NCBI RefSeq assembly: GCF_040907265.1
Contig: NZ_JBFOHP010000002.1
Span: forward strand, 4,340,001-4,404,000
Direction of reading: 5' to 3'
Source: Streptomyces sclerotialus
GTDB lineage: Bacteria; Actinomycetota; Actinomycetes; Streptomycetales; Streptomycetaceae
DNA length: 64,000 nt
How positions within the stretch are numbered: the first letter of the stretch is position 1; each line of letters opens with the position of its first letter. The notes under the pieces are model-generated. The model saw nothing but the letters and a program-made list of their open reading frames with translations. It made no database searches and was not told the DNA's origin. A program made the position numbers and the translations under genes. Below are positions 50,612-59,835 of this stretch, piece after piece.

Positions 50612-53404
50612 GTGCATGAGGGCTTGGCACAACGCCGCATGAGACAGAGCGCCCGCACGCGGGGGAACATCACTCAGGTCACCGGCGACGTGATCCAAAT
50701 GGCGCCAGCGAAAGAGCATGAAGTCGAGTGGCCGATATGGGTGGGGACCGTCCCGCGGCTGGCCGCAGCTTTTCAGCCGCGCACCTTGGTCCGTGAGTCC
50801 ATCACTCAGGCCCGCCGCGAGAGTGGCAGCGTGGTGCTCTCGCAGGTTCTGGCCGGTGACGGCGGAGTCGGCAAGAGCCAGCTCGCCGCCGCCCTGGCCC
50901 GAGAGCTGCGTGATCAGGAGCGGTCGACGGACAGTGGTTTGGATCTGCTGGTTTGGGCGAATGCCACCGAGTCCGACCAGATCATCACCGCCTATGCTGA
51001 TGCCGCCAGTCGACTCGGCCTTGCGGGAGAGGCCACAGGCGACATCGCCGCTGCGGCCGAGGCGTTCCTGGCCTGGCTGCCCACCACCGAGCGGCGCTGG
51101 CTGATCGTGCTGGACGACATCACCGATCCGAAAGCCGTCGATCCGTGGTGGCCCGACGGCAACCATCGAAACGGCTGGGTCCTTGCCACTACTCGGCGCA
51201 GCGATGCCCTGCTCAGTGGCCAGGGCCGCAAACTGATCCGCCTGGATCTTTACAGCCTCGAGGAAGCCCGCGCCTACCTCCGTCGGCGCCTCACCGATGC
51301 AGGGCACCCTCACCTCTACGACGCCGAAAAGGTTGACCCGCTGGCTGAGGAACTCGGTCGCTTACCTCTGGCCCTTGGCCACGCCGCGGCCTACATGATC
51401 AATAAACGGTGCGGCATCGACGAGTACCTGGACCGCTTCCGCGATACCGGCAACAAGCTGAGCGATCTCCTGCCGGCGAACGCCGACACCGAGGGTTACG
51501 GACGCCCCGTCACCACGGCTCTGCTGGTCTCCCTCGACGCCGTGCAGGCCGCCGATACCACCCGCCTCGCTCGCCCGCTTCTGGAGCTCATCTCCCTCCT
51601 GGATCCACTCGGCCACCCCGCCGACCTGTGGACCACACCGCCCGTGAGGGATTACCTGCTCAGGTCACGCCCCGGTCGGCGTCGCTGGCTGCGTAGACAC
51701 CAGCCCTCAGTCAGCGATAACGACATCGAGGCCGCTTTGCAGTGCCTGCGCACCTACGCTCTCATCGCACAGGACACCGCCCAGGCACCGATCCGTGTCC
51801 ATGCCCTGACCGCTCGGGCCATACGCGAGGCGATCCAGCCCCAGGGATTGCGCGTGATGGCCCGGACTGCGGCTGACGCGATCCTCGCGCTCTGGCCCGA
51901 TCTCGATCACTACGACCAAGATCTAGCCGCAGCCCTACGCGCCAACGCCATGGTGCTTGGCCACCATGCTTCCCTCTGCCTGTGGGAACCCACCACACAC
52001 CAGTGTGTCTACCAGGTCAGCAGCAGCCTGACAGCAGTGGGCCTTTACGAGCAGGCAGTCGAGTACGACGAAAGGGCTCTGCGCCAGAGCCAAGAGGCTC
52101 AGGGTCCCGATCACCCGGACACTCTCACCGCCCGCAGCAACCTCGCCGTCTCCTACAGTGATGCCGGCCGCTTCCAGGAGGCTCTTGCACTGTGCGAGGG
52201 GGTCTTGGCGGATCGCGAGCGTGTGCTTGGTCCCGACCACCCCGACACTCTCATCGCCCGTAACAACCTCGCCCTTGCCTACGGTGACGTTGGCCGCACG
52301 CGGGAGGCCGTTGAGCTGGGCGAGCGGGTCTTGGCGGATCGCGAGCGTGTGCTTGGTCCCGATCACCCCGACACTCTCATCGCCCGCAGCAACCTCGCCG
52401 TCTCCTACGGTGATGCTGGTCGCGCGGCGGAGGCTCTTGAGTTGCGCGAGGGGGTCTTGGCGGATCGCGAGCGTGTGCTCGGTCCCGACCACCCTGACAC
52501 TCTCAGCGCCCGTAACAACCTCGCCGTCTCCTACGGCGAGGCCGGCCGCACGCCGGAGGCCCTTGAGCTGTACGAGCGGCTACTGGTTGACAGCGAGCGC
52601 CTGCTCGGTTCGGACCATCCCGACACCCTGAACGCCCGCAGTAACCTGGCCCTTGGTTACAGCGAGGCCGGCCGCGCAGGGGAGGCCCTTGAGCTGTGCG
52701 AGGGGGTCTTGGCGGATCGCGAGCGCCTGCTCGGTTTGGACCATCCCGACACCCTGAACGCCCGCCATAACCTTGCCCTTTTTTACAGTGATGTTGGCCG
52801 CACGCGGGAGGCCGTTGAGCTGGGCGAGCGGGTCTTGGTCGACAGCGAGCGCCTGCTCGGTCCTGGCCACCCCGACACCATCAGCGTCCGTAGCAATCTC
52901 GCCATCTCCTACTTTGAGGCTGGCCGGGCGGGGGAGGCTCTTGAGTTGCGCGAGCGGGTCTTGGCGGATCGCGAGCGTGTGCTCGGTCCCGACCACCCCG
53001 ACACGCTCAGGGCCTGCAATAACCTCGCCATCTCCTACTTTGAGGCTGGCCGGGCGGGGGAGGCTCTTGAGTTGCGCGAGCGGGTCTTGGCGGATCGCGA
53101 GCGTGTGCTCGGTCCCGACCACCCCGACACGCTCAGGGCCTGCAATAACCTCGCCGTCTCCTACTTTGAGGCTGGCCGGGCGGGGGAGGCTCTTGAGTTG
53201 CGCGAGCGGGTCTTGGCGGATCGCGAGCGTGTGCTCGGTCCCGACCACCCCGACATCCTCAACGCCCGCGATGGCTTGGCCCGTGCCCGTAAGGACTTTG
53301 AGCCTGTACAGCAACTGGATACCGCAACTACAACAATCGATCTCGAACACGCGGGTCAGGAAGCCACGGAAATGGCGCGGGACGATCTCGACGACAACGT
53401 GTGA
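50612..53404 (+). CDS. STAND (NB-ARC) ATPase with ten TPR units
   Basis: 930 residues; GTG at 50612 with AAGGGGG upstream (ATG at 50639 is an alternative). Order: motif QSARTRGNITQVTGDVIQ (12-29); NB-ARC with Walker A AGDGGVGKSQ (81-90), Walker B LIVLDD (164-169), TTR (193-195) and GRLPLAL (249-255), all intact; a winged-helix region to about 460; ten 42-residue TPR units (about 470-890) with the GPDHPDTLxARxNL signature; acidic tail. NLR-like sensors use the TPR part for ligand recognition and oligomerise through NB-ARC. It forms an operon with the two-TM gene and is the last gene of the element. Confidence 0.9.
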   Translation: MHEGLAQRRMRQSARTRGNITQVTGDVIQMAPAKEHEVEWPIWVGTVPRLAAAFQPRTLVRESITQARRESGSVVLSQVLAGDGGVGKSQLAAALARELRDQERSTDSGLDLLVWANATESDQIITAYADAASRLGLAGEATGDIAAAAEAFLAWLPTTERRWLIVLDDITDPKAVDPWWPDGNHRNGWVLATTRRSDALLSGQGRKLIRLDLYSLEEARAYLRRRLTDAGHPHLYDAEKVDPLAEELGRLPLALGHAAAYMINKRCGIDEYLDRFRDTGNKLSDLLPANADTEGYGRPVTTALLVSLDAVQAADTTRLARPLLELISLLDPLGHPADLWTTPPVRDYLLRSRPGRRRWLRRHQPSVSDNDIEAALQCLRTYALIAQDTAQAPIRVHALTARAIREAIQPQGLRVMARTAADAILALWPDLDHYDQDLAAALRANAMVLGHHASLCLWEPTTHQCVYQVSSSLTAVGLYEQAVEYDERALRQSQEAQGPDHPDTLTARSNLAVSYSDAGRFQEALALCEGVLADRERVLGPDHPDTLIARNNLALAYGDVGRTREAVELGERVLADRERVLGPDHPDTLIARSNLAVSYGDAGRAAEALELREGVLADRERVLGPDHPDTLSARNNLAVSYGEAGRTPEALELYERLLVDSERLLGSDHPDTLNARSNLALGYSEAGRAGEALELCEGVLADRERLLGLDHPDTLNARHNLALFYSDVGRTREAVELGERVLVDSERLLGPGHPDTISVRSNLAISYFEAGRAGEALELRERVLADRERVLGPDHPDTLRACNNLAISYFEAGRAGEALELRERVLADRERVLGPDHPDTLRACNNLAVSYFEAGRAGEALELRERVLADRERVLGPDHPDILNARDGLARARKDFEPVQQLDTATTTIDLEHAGQEATEMARDDLDDNV
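52020..53280 (+). repeat. 126-bp coding tandem repeats (TPR array)
   Basis: Ten units of exactly 126 bp. The last three (starts 52934, 53060, 53186) are almost identical in DNA, including synonymous positions, while the first ones have diverged. This indicates recent copying or gene conversion at the 3' end of the array. Confidence 0.88.
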
Positions 53405-53727
53405 CATTCAGCGGAAGCGCGAGGGGTGCTCGGATTGGGTGGGGGCTTCCGTCGGTACACGATCCGCAGGCGGAGAGGGCCAGGAGAGGACCAATTCCCC
53501 CAGGTGCCCCCCGAGCAGGCCACGTTGAGGAAAACGCCCGGATCACGGCTGGTACGGCTCGCTGTAAGTCTGCCGGTTCTGAGTCGGAGGCAGCCGAATG
53601 GGCGCGTTCGCGAGTCGGCTGCGTCACGGGCGACTGTGGACCATGTGTGGCCCAGACCGCGGCATGGTCAAGTCCGGACGTGCGAAGTATCTGGTCAGTG
53701 ACCATAGAAGCCCGGTAAGCAGCCTTC

Positions 53728-53784
53728 TCTTGAAAACTGTCGTGGCGGCAACGCCACCGTGGGTTCAAATCCCACAGCCTCCGC
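53728..53784 (+). repeat. attR: attR (57-bp copy of tRNA-Ser 3' end)
   Basis: Perfect copy of 44524-44580. It lacks the acceptor 5' half and D arm, so it is not a functional tRNA. The spacer 53405-53727 between the STAND stop and attR holds no gene I can support. Confidence 0.93.
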
Positions 53785-53793
53785 ACCTAGACG

Positions 53794-53830
53794 GCCCCTG
53801 ACCGGCAATTCGGTCGGGGGCTTCTGTCTT
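53794..53830 (+). terminator. Displaced original terminator of tRNA-Ser
   Basis: GCCCCTGACCG, loop GCAATT, CGGTCGGGGGC then CTTCTGTCTT: a stem with one G-T pair right after attR, as expected for the terminator of the uninterrupted tRNA gene. Confidence 0.7.
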
Positions 53831-54100
53831 GTGGTGAGTGAGGTAGCAGCGGACGACGTGGAGGGATCCGTCGTGCCGGCGCCGGGCCTGCTCGCGGCGC
53901 ACGTTCACCTGACGTCAGACGGTCAGCGGGCGATCAACTTCGCCGAATGGACCGATGTCGTTTCTCACGAAGCTGTGATTAGCGGTGGCGACAGCTTCAA
54001 GCGGTACGGGCTCTACCACGCGTTCAGCGACGGCCGCAGCCAGGACCAGAGGGTTCTCGGTGATCTTTCTCCTTCTCCAGGGGCACGCGCCGGGCACCTT
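53831..54100 (+). pseudogene. Fragment of an antibiotic-biosynthesis-monooxygenase-like (ABM) gene
   Basis: In frame, PGLLAAHVHLTSDGQRAINFAEWTD then FKRYGLYHAFSD follows the C-terminal half of ABM-domain proteins (the -hvHls-dG--v-nyaeW- pattern). The N-terminal strand and start are missing and the frame drifts into tRNA-like DNA, so this is a remnant. It sits between attR and a decayed tRNA end copy. Confidence 0.55.
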
Positions 54101-54152
54101 GAAAGCTGTCATGGCGGCAATGCCACTGGGGGTGACCTCCCACAGCCTCCGC
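54098..54152 (+). repeat. Degenerate third copy of the tRNA-Ser 3' end
   Basis: CTTGAAAGCTGTCATGGCGG then CAATGCCACT... ending CCCACAGCCTCCGC: 55 bases matching the 56-base tRNA end CTTGAAAACTGTCGTGG... with about nine substitutions and one deletion. A former att site of an older element. Confidence 0.8.
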
Positions 54153-54453
54153 GGCTGGCGAGATGGATGTCGCAGGTGAGGAGGGGGGCCTGCGTTGAGC
54201 GGGTGCCTCTTGTGCGGGGGCGGTGGGTGGTGGGGCTTTGGTGGTGATCGGGGGCGAGTGCACCACCTGGTGTGGGGCAATGGGGACGTTTGACGGGGGA
54301 GGGTCACGCTTGCGGGGGAATCGGCGGGGGGTGCCGGTTCGGGGTGCGTCGCTTGGGCAGTTCTGGGGCGCGACGTCGTAACGCAAGAGGCCCGGGGGGG
54401 TCGGCCAACCACCCAGGGGATACCCGTCCAAGTGGTTCCGCAGGAGGAAAGTC

Positions 54454-54759
54454 ATGGCAAGCATCCGTACCGCTCGCACCATCGCCGCCGTAGCCGCTCT
54501 GCCGCTCGCAGCGGCCCTGTTCGCCGGGGTCTCGTACGCGGACAACGGCTCGTTCGCGTCGAGTGGATCGGGGGCGGTGTCGGCGAGCCAGGAAGGCACC
54601 GGCGTAGGGAACGACAACAACGGCAACTCCACCACGACCCAGCAGGTCGCCAATGGAGACGGGGCGTCCAACCAGAACAACACCGCGAGCGTGAACGGGC
54701 CGGGCTTCACCCACATCGATCAGGACAATGCCACGGTGAGTTTCACCAACCTCTGGTGA
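54454..54759 (+). CDS. Small secreted Asn/Gln/Ser-rich protein
   Basis: 101 residues; ATG preceded by CAGGAGGAAAG. Signal peptide RTIAAVAALPLAAALFAGVSYA ending at residue 28. The mature 73 residues are rich in Gly, Asn, Ser, Thr and Gln (GNDNNGNSTTTQQVANGD, GASNQNNTASVNG), without Cys. Composition recalls extracellular amyloid/surface proteins, but I recognise no family. Own terminator follows. Confidence 0.82.
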   Translation: MASIRTARTIAAVAALPLAAALFAGVSYADNGSFASSGSGAVSASQEGTGVGNDNNGNSTTTQQVANGDGASNQNNTASVNGPGFTHIDQDNATVSFTNLW

Positions 54760-54817
54760 GTCCTCCGGTGAGTCCTCTGATGACCCCTCGGGTGCCCTGG
54801 CGGGTGGCCTGAGGACG

Positions 54818-54853
54818 ACGGGCGGCCGGTCCTGGGGAGAGCCGGCCGCCCGT
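54818..54853. terminator. Terminator after the small secreted protein gene
   Basis: ACGGGCGGCCGG and CCGGCCGCCCGT form a 12-bp perfect stem with a 12-base loop, followed by TCTCGTG. Confidence 0.8.
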
Positions 54854-54978
54854 TCTCGTGCCTTGACAGTGAGCGGTGTCTGACGAGCAGTCAGGAACCG
54901 CTCATTGGTGTGTGCGCAGGGGTAAGGGGCGGTACTTGGGGGCGACTCCGCGCGGATGGAGGCTGGTTCCGCTGAATT

Positions 54979-55770
54979 GTGGGTGGGCTCGGCCGGATCT
55001 GGTGGAGGGCGGTGGCGACCGGCGTCGCTGAGGTGGTGGTCTGCTACCGCGCGTTCAACGAGCGCTCCGGCCGCCGCTTCGGCGCGGGCGTCCAGCGGCG
55101 CGAGCCGTCGGCGGAGGGCGCGGCGCTCGGCTGGAACCTGCCGTTCGGGCTGCTCACGCCCGCCTCCTGGGTGGCCATGGCGGCGCAGCGGTACCTGCGC
55201 GCGTACGGGCTGACGCCGGAGGCGTTCGGGCACGTGGCCGTCACCGGACGACAGTACGCGGCCACCCGCCCCGCGGCGTACTTCCACGGCAACCCGTTCA
55301 CGGTCGCCGAGCACGCCGCATCGCGCTGGATCGCCGGGCCGCTGCGGCTGCTGGACTGCTGCCAGGAGACCGACGGCGGGCAGGCGATCGTGGTGACCTC
55401 CGCCGAGCGCGCCCGTGACCTGCGGTGTCCGCCCGCGGTGAGCGCCGCGGCGGCGCAGGGCGCGGGCCGCGCGCAGGAGCAGATGACGAGCTACTACCGG
55501 GACGACCTGACCGGGCTGCCGGAAGTGGGCGTGGTGGCACGGCAGTTGTGGCGGGGCAGCGGGCCGGCGCCGCATGAGGTGGAGGTGGGGATCCTGTACG
55601 ACCACTTCACGCCGTTCGTGCTGATGCGGCTGGAGGAGTTCGGGTTCTGCGCGCCGGGGGAGGCGGCGGACTTCGTCGCGGCGGATGCACTGCCGCTCAA
55701 CACGCGCGGCGGGCAGCTGGGCGAGGCGTACCTGCACGGTATGAACGGCATCGCGGAGGGTGTCCGGTAG
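54979..55770 (+). pseudogene. 5'-truncated thiolase-like lipid-transfer protein gene
   Basis: The frame gives about 263 residues from a GTG at 54979. From residue 12 on (AVATGVAEVVVCYRAFNERSG) it matches the middle and C-terminal part of the thiolase/nonspecific lipid-transfer family used in sterol and fatty-acid degradation, including a C-terminal NTRGGQLGEAYLHGMNG segment (usually GGQLGEAY). Full members are near 390 residues; the first 110-120, with the N-terminal half of the thiolase fold and the catalytic Cys region, are absent. DNA upstream (54854-54978) has no such coding. Likely a pseudogene created by deletion. Confidence 0.78.
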
Positions 55771-56057
55771 ATCCGCGGTACGTCCGTGAACCAGGTGCCG
55801 GGCGCGTCCCAGTGCTGGTCACAGCCGGTACGGGCGTCCCCACCCCGGGCCTGGTCCTGGGCGCGGACCGCGCCTGAAGGGGCCGGTCTCCCCCGGCAGG
55901 CCCCGGCCACCCGCGCCTGAAGGGGCCGGTCCGCTGCCGTTCGAAGCGGACGGGGCCCTGCGGACGGCCGACCCGCAGAACCGGCATCCGGCTGAACGGG
56001 CGACGCCCCTGGCGTGTCCGGCAGCGGGTGCTGCCGCGGGGCCTTTTCACTCACGGT
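55771..56057. repeat. Spacer with direct repeats
   Basis: GCGCCTGAAGGGGCCGGTC occurs at about 55869 and 55914. Otherwise no gene; the promoter of the DUF1906 gene is expected near its right end. Confidence 0.5.
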
Positions 56058-57026
56058 ATGAGATGGACAAAATCGGCAAAAAGTATCGCCTTCCTGGCGC
56101 TGGTGCCGGCCGTCGGGCTGGCCGTGGCCTTGGCGGTGCTGCTCCCGTCCTGGCTGGCTCCGGCCCCGGCCGGTGACGACCGGACGACGGCGGCTCCCGG
56201 GGCCGGCCGGGCCGAGGCCGAGGCCGCCCCCGCGGCCGCCGACGGTGCCGCCGTGTCCCCGCGCCGGGCGGCTCCGACCGAGGCCGCCGCCAAGGCCCCG
56301 GCGACCGGCCCGTACCTCTACAAGGGGTTCGGGATCGACACCTGCGAGGCTCCCGCGGTCAGTTCGCTGCGGGCCTGGAGCGGCACCCGCTACCGGGCCA
56401 TCGGCGTCTACTTCGCGGGCCACGGCCGGGCCTGCCCCGAACAGCACAATCTCAGCCCGCAGTGGTTCCAGGGCGCGAAGTGGGCCGGCTGGCGGGTGCT
56501 GCCCGTCTACCTCGGCGGACAGGCGCCGTGCGTGAAGAACAAGCACAAGCGGCGGTACGCCATCGGCCCCGATCCGTACCAGCAGGGCATGACCGAGGCC
56601 AGGGTGGCGGTGAAGCGGGCCCGGGCGTACGGGATCATGCCGCGCAGCCCGCTCTACCTGGACATCGAGGCGTACGACCTGAAGAACCGGTCCTGCAAGG
56701 ACGTCACGCTGCGTTTCGTCCGCTCCTGGAGCCGCGAGGTACGCCGCTTCGGCTACATCGCGGGCTTCTACAGCAGCGCGAACTCCGGTGTGCGGCACCT
56801 GGCGGAAGCGCGCGCGAAGGGCTACACCGACCTGCCGTCGGTGATGTGGTTCGCGCGCTGGCGCGTCCCGCCCTCGGCGTACGGTGAGAAGTGGCTGCCG
56901 GAGAAGGCCTGGCACCCGAACCGCCGGATCCACCAGTACGCGGGCCATGTGCTGGAGTCGCACGGCGGCCGCAAGCTGCGGATCGACCGGAACTGGGTGG
57001 ACGCCCCGGTCGCGGTGATCCAGTGA
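56058..57026 (+). CDS. Secreted DUF1906 (glycoside-hydrolase-like) protein
   Basis: 322 residues from ATG at 56058. Signal or anchor helix FLALVPAVGLAVALAVLLP, a Ala/Pro linker to about 90, then the DUF1906 TIM-barrel domain: KGFGIDTCEAPAVSSLRAW, YRAIGVYFAGHG, PLYLDIEAYD (conserved Asp/Glu pair of the GH25-like active site), FYSSANSGV, and a final IDRNWVD. The family resembles lysozyme-like muramidases, but hydrolytic activity is not established for DUF1906. Confidence 0.9.
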   Translation: MRWTKSAKSIAFLALVPAVGLAVALAVLLPSWLAPAPAGDDRTTAAPGAGRAEAEAAPAAADGAAVSPRRAAPTEAAAKAPATGPYLYKGFGIDTCEAPAVSSLRAWSGTRYRAIGVYFAGHGRACPEQHNLSPQWFQGAKWAGWRVLPVYLGGQAPCVKNKHKRRYAIGPDPYQQGMTEARVAVKRARAYGIMPRSPLYLDIEAYDLKNRSCKDVTLRFVRSWSREVRRFGYIAGFYSSANSGVRHLAEARAKGYTDLPSVMWFARWRVPPSAYGEKWLPEKAWHPNRRIHQYAGHVLESHGGRKLRIDRNWVDAPVAVIQ

Positions 57027-57206
57027 CCGGCCGCTCCGCCGGGGTGCTCCGGCCAGGAGGGCTCCGGCGCGCGGACCCTGACGGGGGCGGGAGCGCGCTC
57101 CGCCCTGAGGAGGTGGGGTCAGCCCCACCCGTACAACCTGAGGCGGAGGCCGCTTCGGCACCTTGGACCGATCCCCGGCCGGGCCCGCGCTCCTAGCGTG
57201 GAAGAC

Positions 57207-57794
57207 ATGACCACGCCAGTGTGCAAGGGCGCTTCGACCGCCGCGGTGGTCCCGCCGCCGTCGCCGCTCCCGTCGCTCTCGTCGCGCCCCTCCCTCCCGT
57301 CGTTCCCGTCGTTCGCGGCGTACGTACGGGACAGGGGCCCGGCGCTGCTGCGTGCGGCCCGCTCGCTCAGCGCCAACCCCAACGACGCGGAGGACCTCCT
57401 CCAGACCGCGCTGGCCAAGACCTTCGTGGCCTGGGAGCGCATCGAGGACCACCGGGCGCTGGACGGTTACGTGCGGCGGGCGCTGGTGAACACCCGCACC
57501 TCGCAGTGGCGCAAGCGGAAGATCGAGGAGTACGCCTGCGACGAGCTGCCCGAGCCGGGCCCCGTGCCGGCCTCCGACCCAGCGGAGCGGCAGGTGCTGC
57601 GGGACGCGATGTGGCGGGCGGTGCTCAGGCTGCCGGACCGGCAGCGGGCCGTGGTCGTGCTGCGCTACTACGAGGACCTGAGCGAGGCGCAGACCGCCGA
57701 GGTGATGGACGTCTCCGTGGGCACGGTCAAGAGCGCCGTCTCCCGCGCGCTGGCCAAGCTCCGCGAGGACCCGGACCTGGCGCGGGCGGCCTGA
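57207..57794 (+). CDS. SigE-family (ECF-like) RNA polymerase sigma factor
   Basis: 195 residues from ATG at 57207; GTG at 57198 would add three. A 35-residue Pro/Ser-rich leader is followed by region 2 (LLRAARSLSANPNDAEDLLQTALAKTFVAWERI) and region 4 (LRLPDRQRAVVVLRYYEDLSEAQTAEVMDVSVGTVKSAVSRAL). The YYEDLSEAQTAEVM form is that of the Streptomyces SigE-family sigma-70 factors. No anti-sigma gene is next to it. Confidence 0.9.
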   Translation: MTTPVCKGASTAAVVPPPSPLPSLSSRPSLPSFPSFAAYVRDRGPALLRAARSLSANPNDAEDLLQTALAKTFVAWERIEDHRALDGYVRRALVNTRTSQWRKRKIEEYACDELPEPGPVPASDPAERQVLRDAMWRAVLRLPDRQRAVVVLRYYEDLSEAQTAEVMDVSVGTVKSAVSRALAKLREDPDLARAA

Positions 57795-57840
57795 GGATCT
57801 GGCGCGGGCGGCCTGAGGATCTGGCGCGGGCGGCCCGAGG
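57772..57840. repeat. 22-bp tandem repeat spanning the sigma gene stop
   Basis: Three units of GGATCTGGCGCGGGCGGCCTGA type at about 57772, 57794 and 57816; the first includes the stop codon, so the last residues (DLARAA) are part of the repeated unit. Confidence 0.8.
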
Positions 57841-58016
57841 GCCCGGCGGCTCCGGGCGGGTCCGGGCGTTCCCCCGGGGCGATTCCGCACGTCAGCGGTA
57901 CAGCACCGTGATGGGAGACACGCCTGTTTTTCCCGCGCGGTAGTGACATACCGACCGGTACGGCAGCAGAATCAGCGGAAATCTACTCGCCCGTAACCGG
58001 TCTTCGGGAGGCCCCG

Positions 58017-59669
<1,653 letters not shown>

Positions 59670-59684
59670 GCGGCGGAGCGGTAC

Positions 59685-59835
59685 GTCCGGGAGGCCCGCC
59701 CCGGACGTACCGCGGCCCGTAACGCAGGCTTTCCGGGCGTACCGCGGCCCGTAACGCAGGCTTACCGGGCGTACCGCGGCCCGGCCACCGCCGGAAGGTG
59801 CCCGCCGCGGGAAGGTGCCCGCCGCGGGAAGGTGT
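59685..59835. repeat. Two tandem repeats between ligase and MFS genes
   Basis: 59690-59782: three 37-38-bp units around GGGCGTACCGCGGCCCGTAACGCAGGC. 59795-59832: three 17-bp units GAAGGTGCCCGCCGCGG. The second reaches almost to the MFS stop at 59836. Confidence 0.78.

Larger units (their letters stand above)
44524..53784. mobile_element. Integrated element in tRNA-Ser (IME/satellite type) carrying a STAND module
   Basis: Bounded by a perfect 57-bp direct repeat of the tRNA-Ser 3' portion (44524-44580 and 53728-53784). Contents in order: integrase (-), AlpA-like HTH (-), iteron-like region, DUF3987 and DnaB-N parts of a replication protein (-), a DUF6602 protein (-), a two-TM protein (+) and a STAND/TPR ATPase (+). 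No FtsK/TraB-type DNA translocase or relaxase is present, so the element is not a complete AICE; it may be mobilised by others or be a phage-satellite-like island. The cargo region 48.6-50.1 kb is visibly less GC-rich than flanking core DNA. Confidence 0.92.

Noticed and set aside
52580..53407. Antisense frame with regular repeats opposite the TPR array
   Set aside because: Its repeats are just the mirror of the 126-bp TPR units; no start site or family signal.
53728..53784. Second tRNA-Ser gene
   Set aside because: Only the 3' part from the anticodon stem is present; acceptor 5' strand and D arm are missing, so it is attR.
44524..53784. Complete self-transmissible AICE
   Set aside because: No FtsK/SpoIIIE-type translocase or relaxase in any frame that I can recognise.
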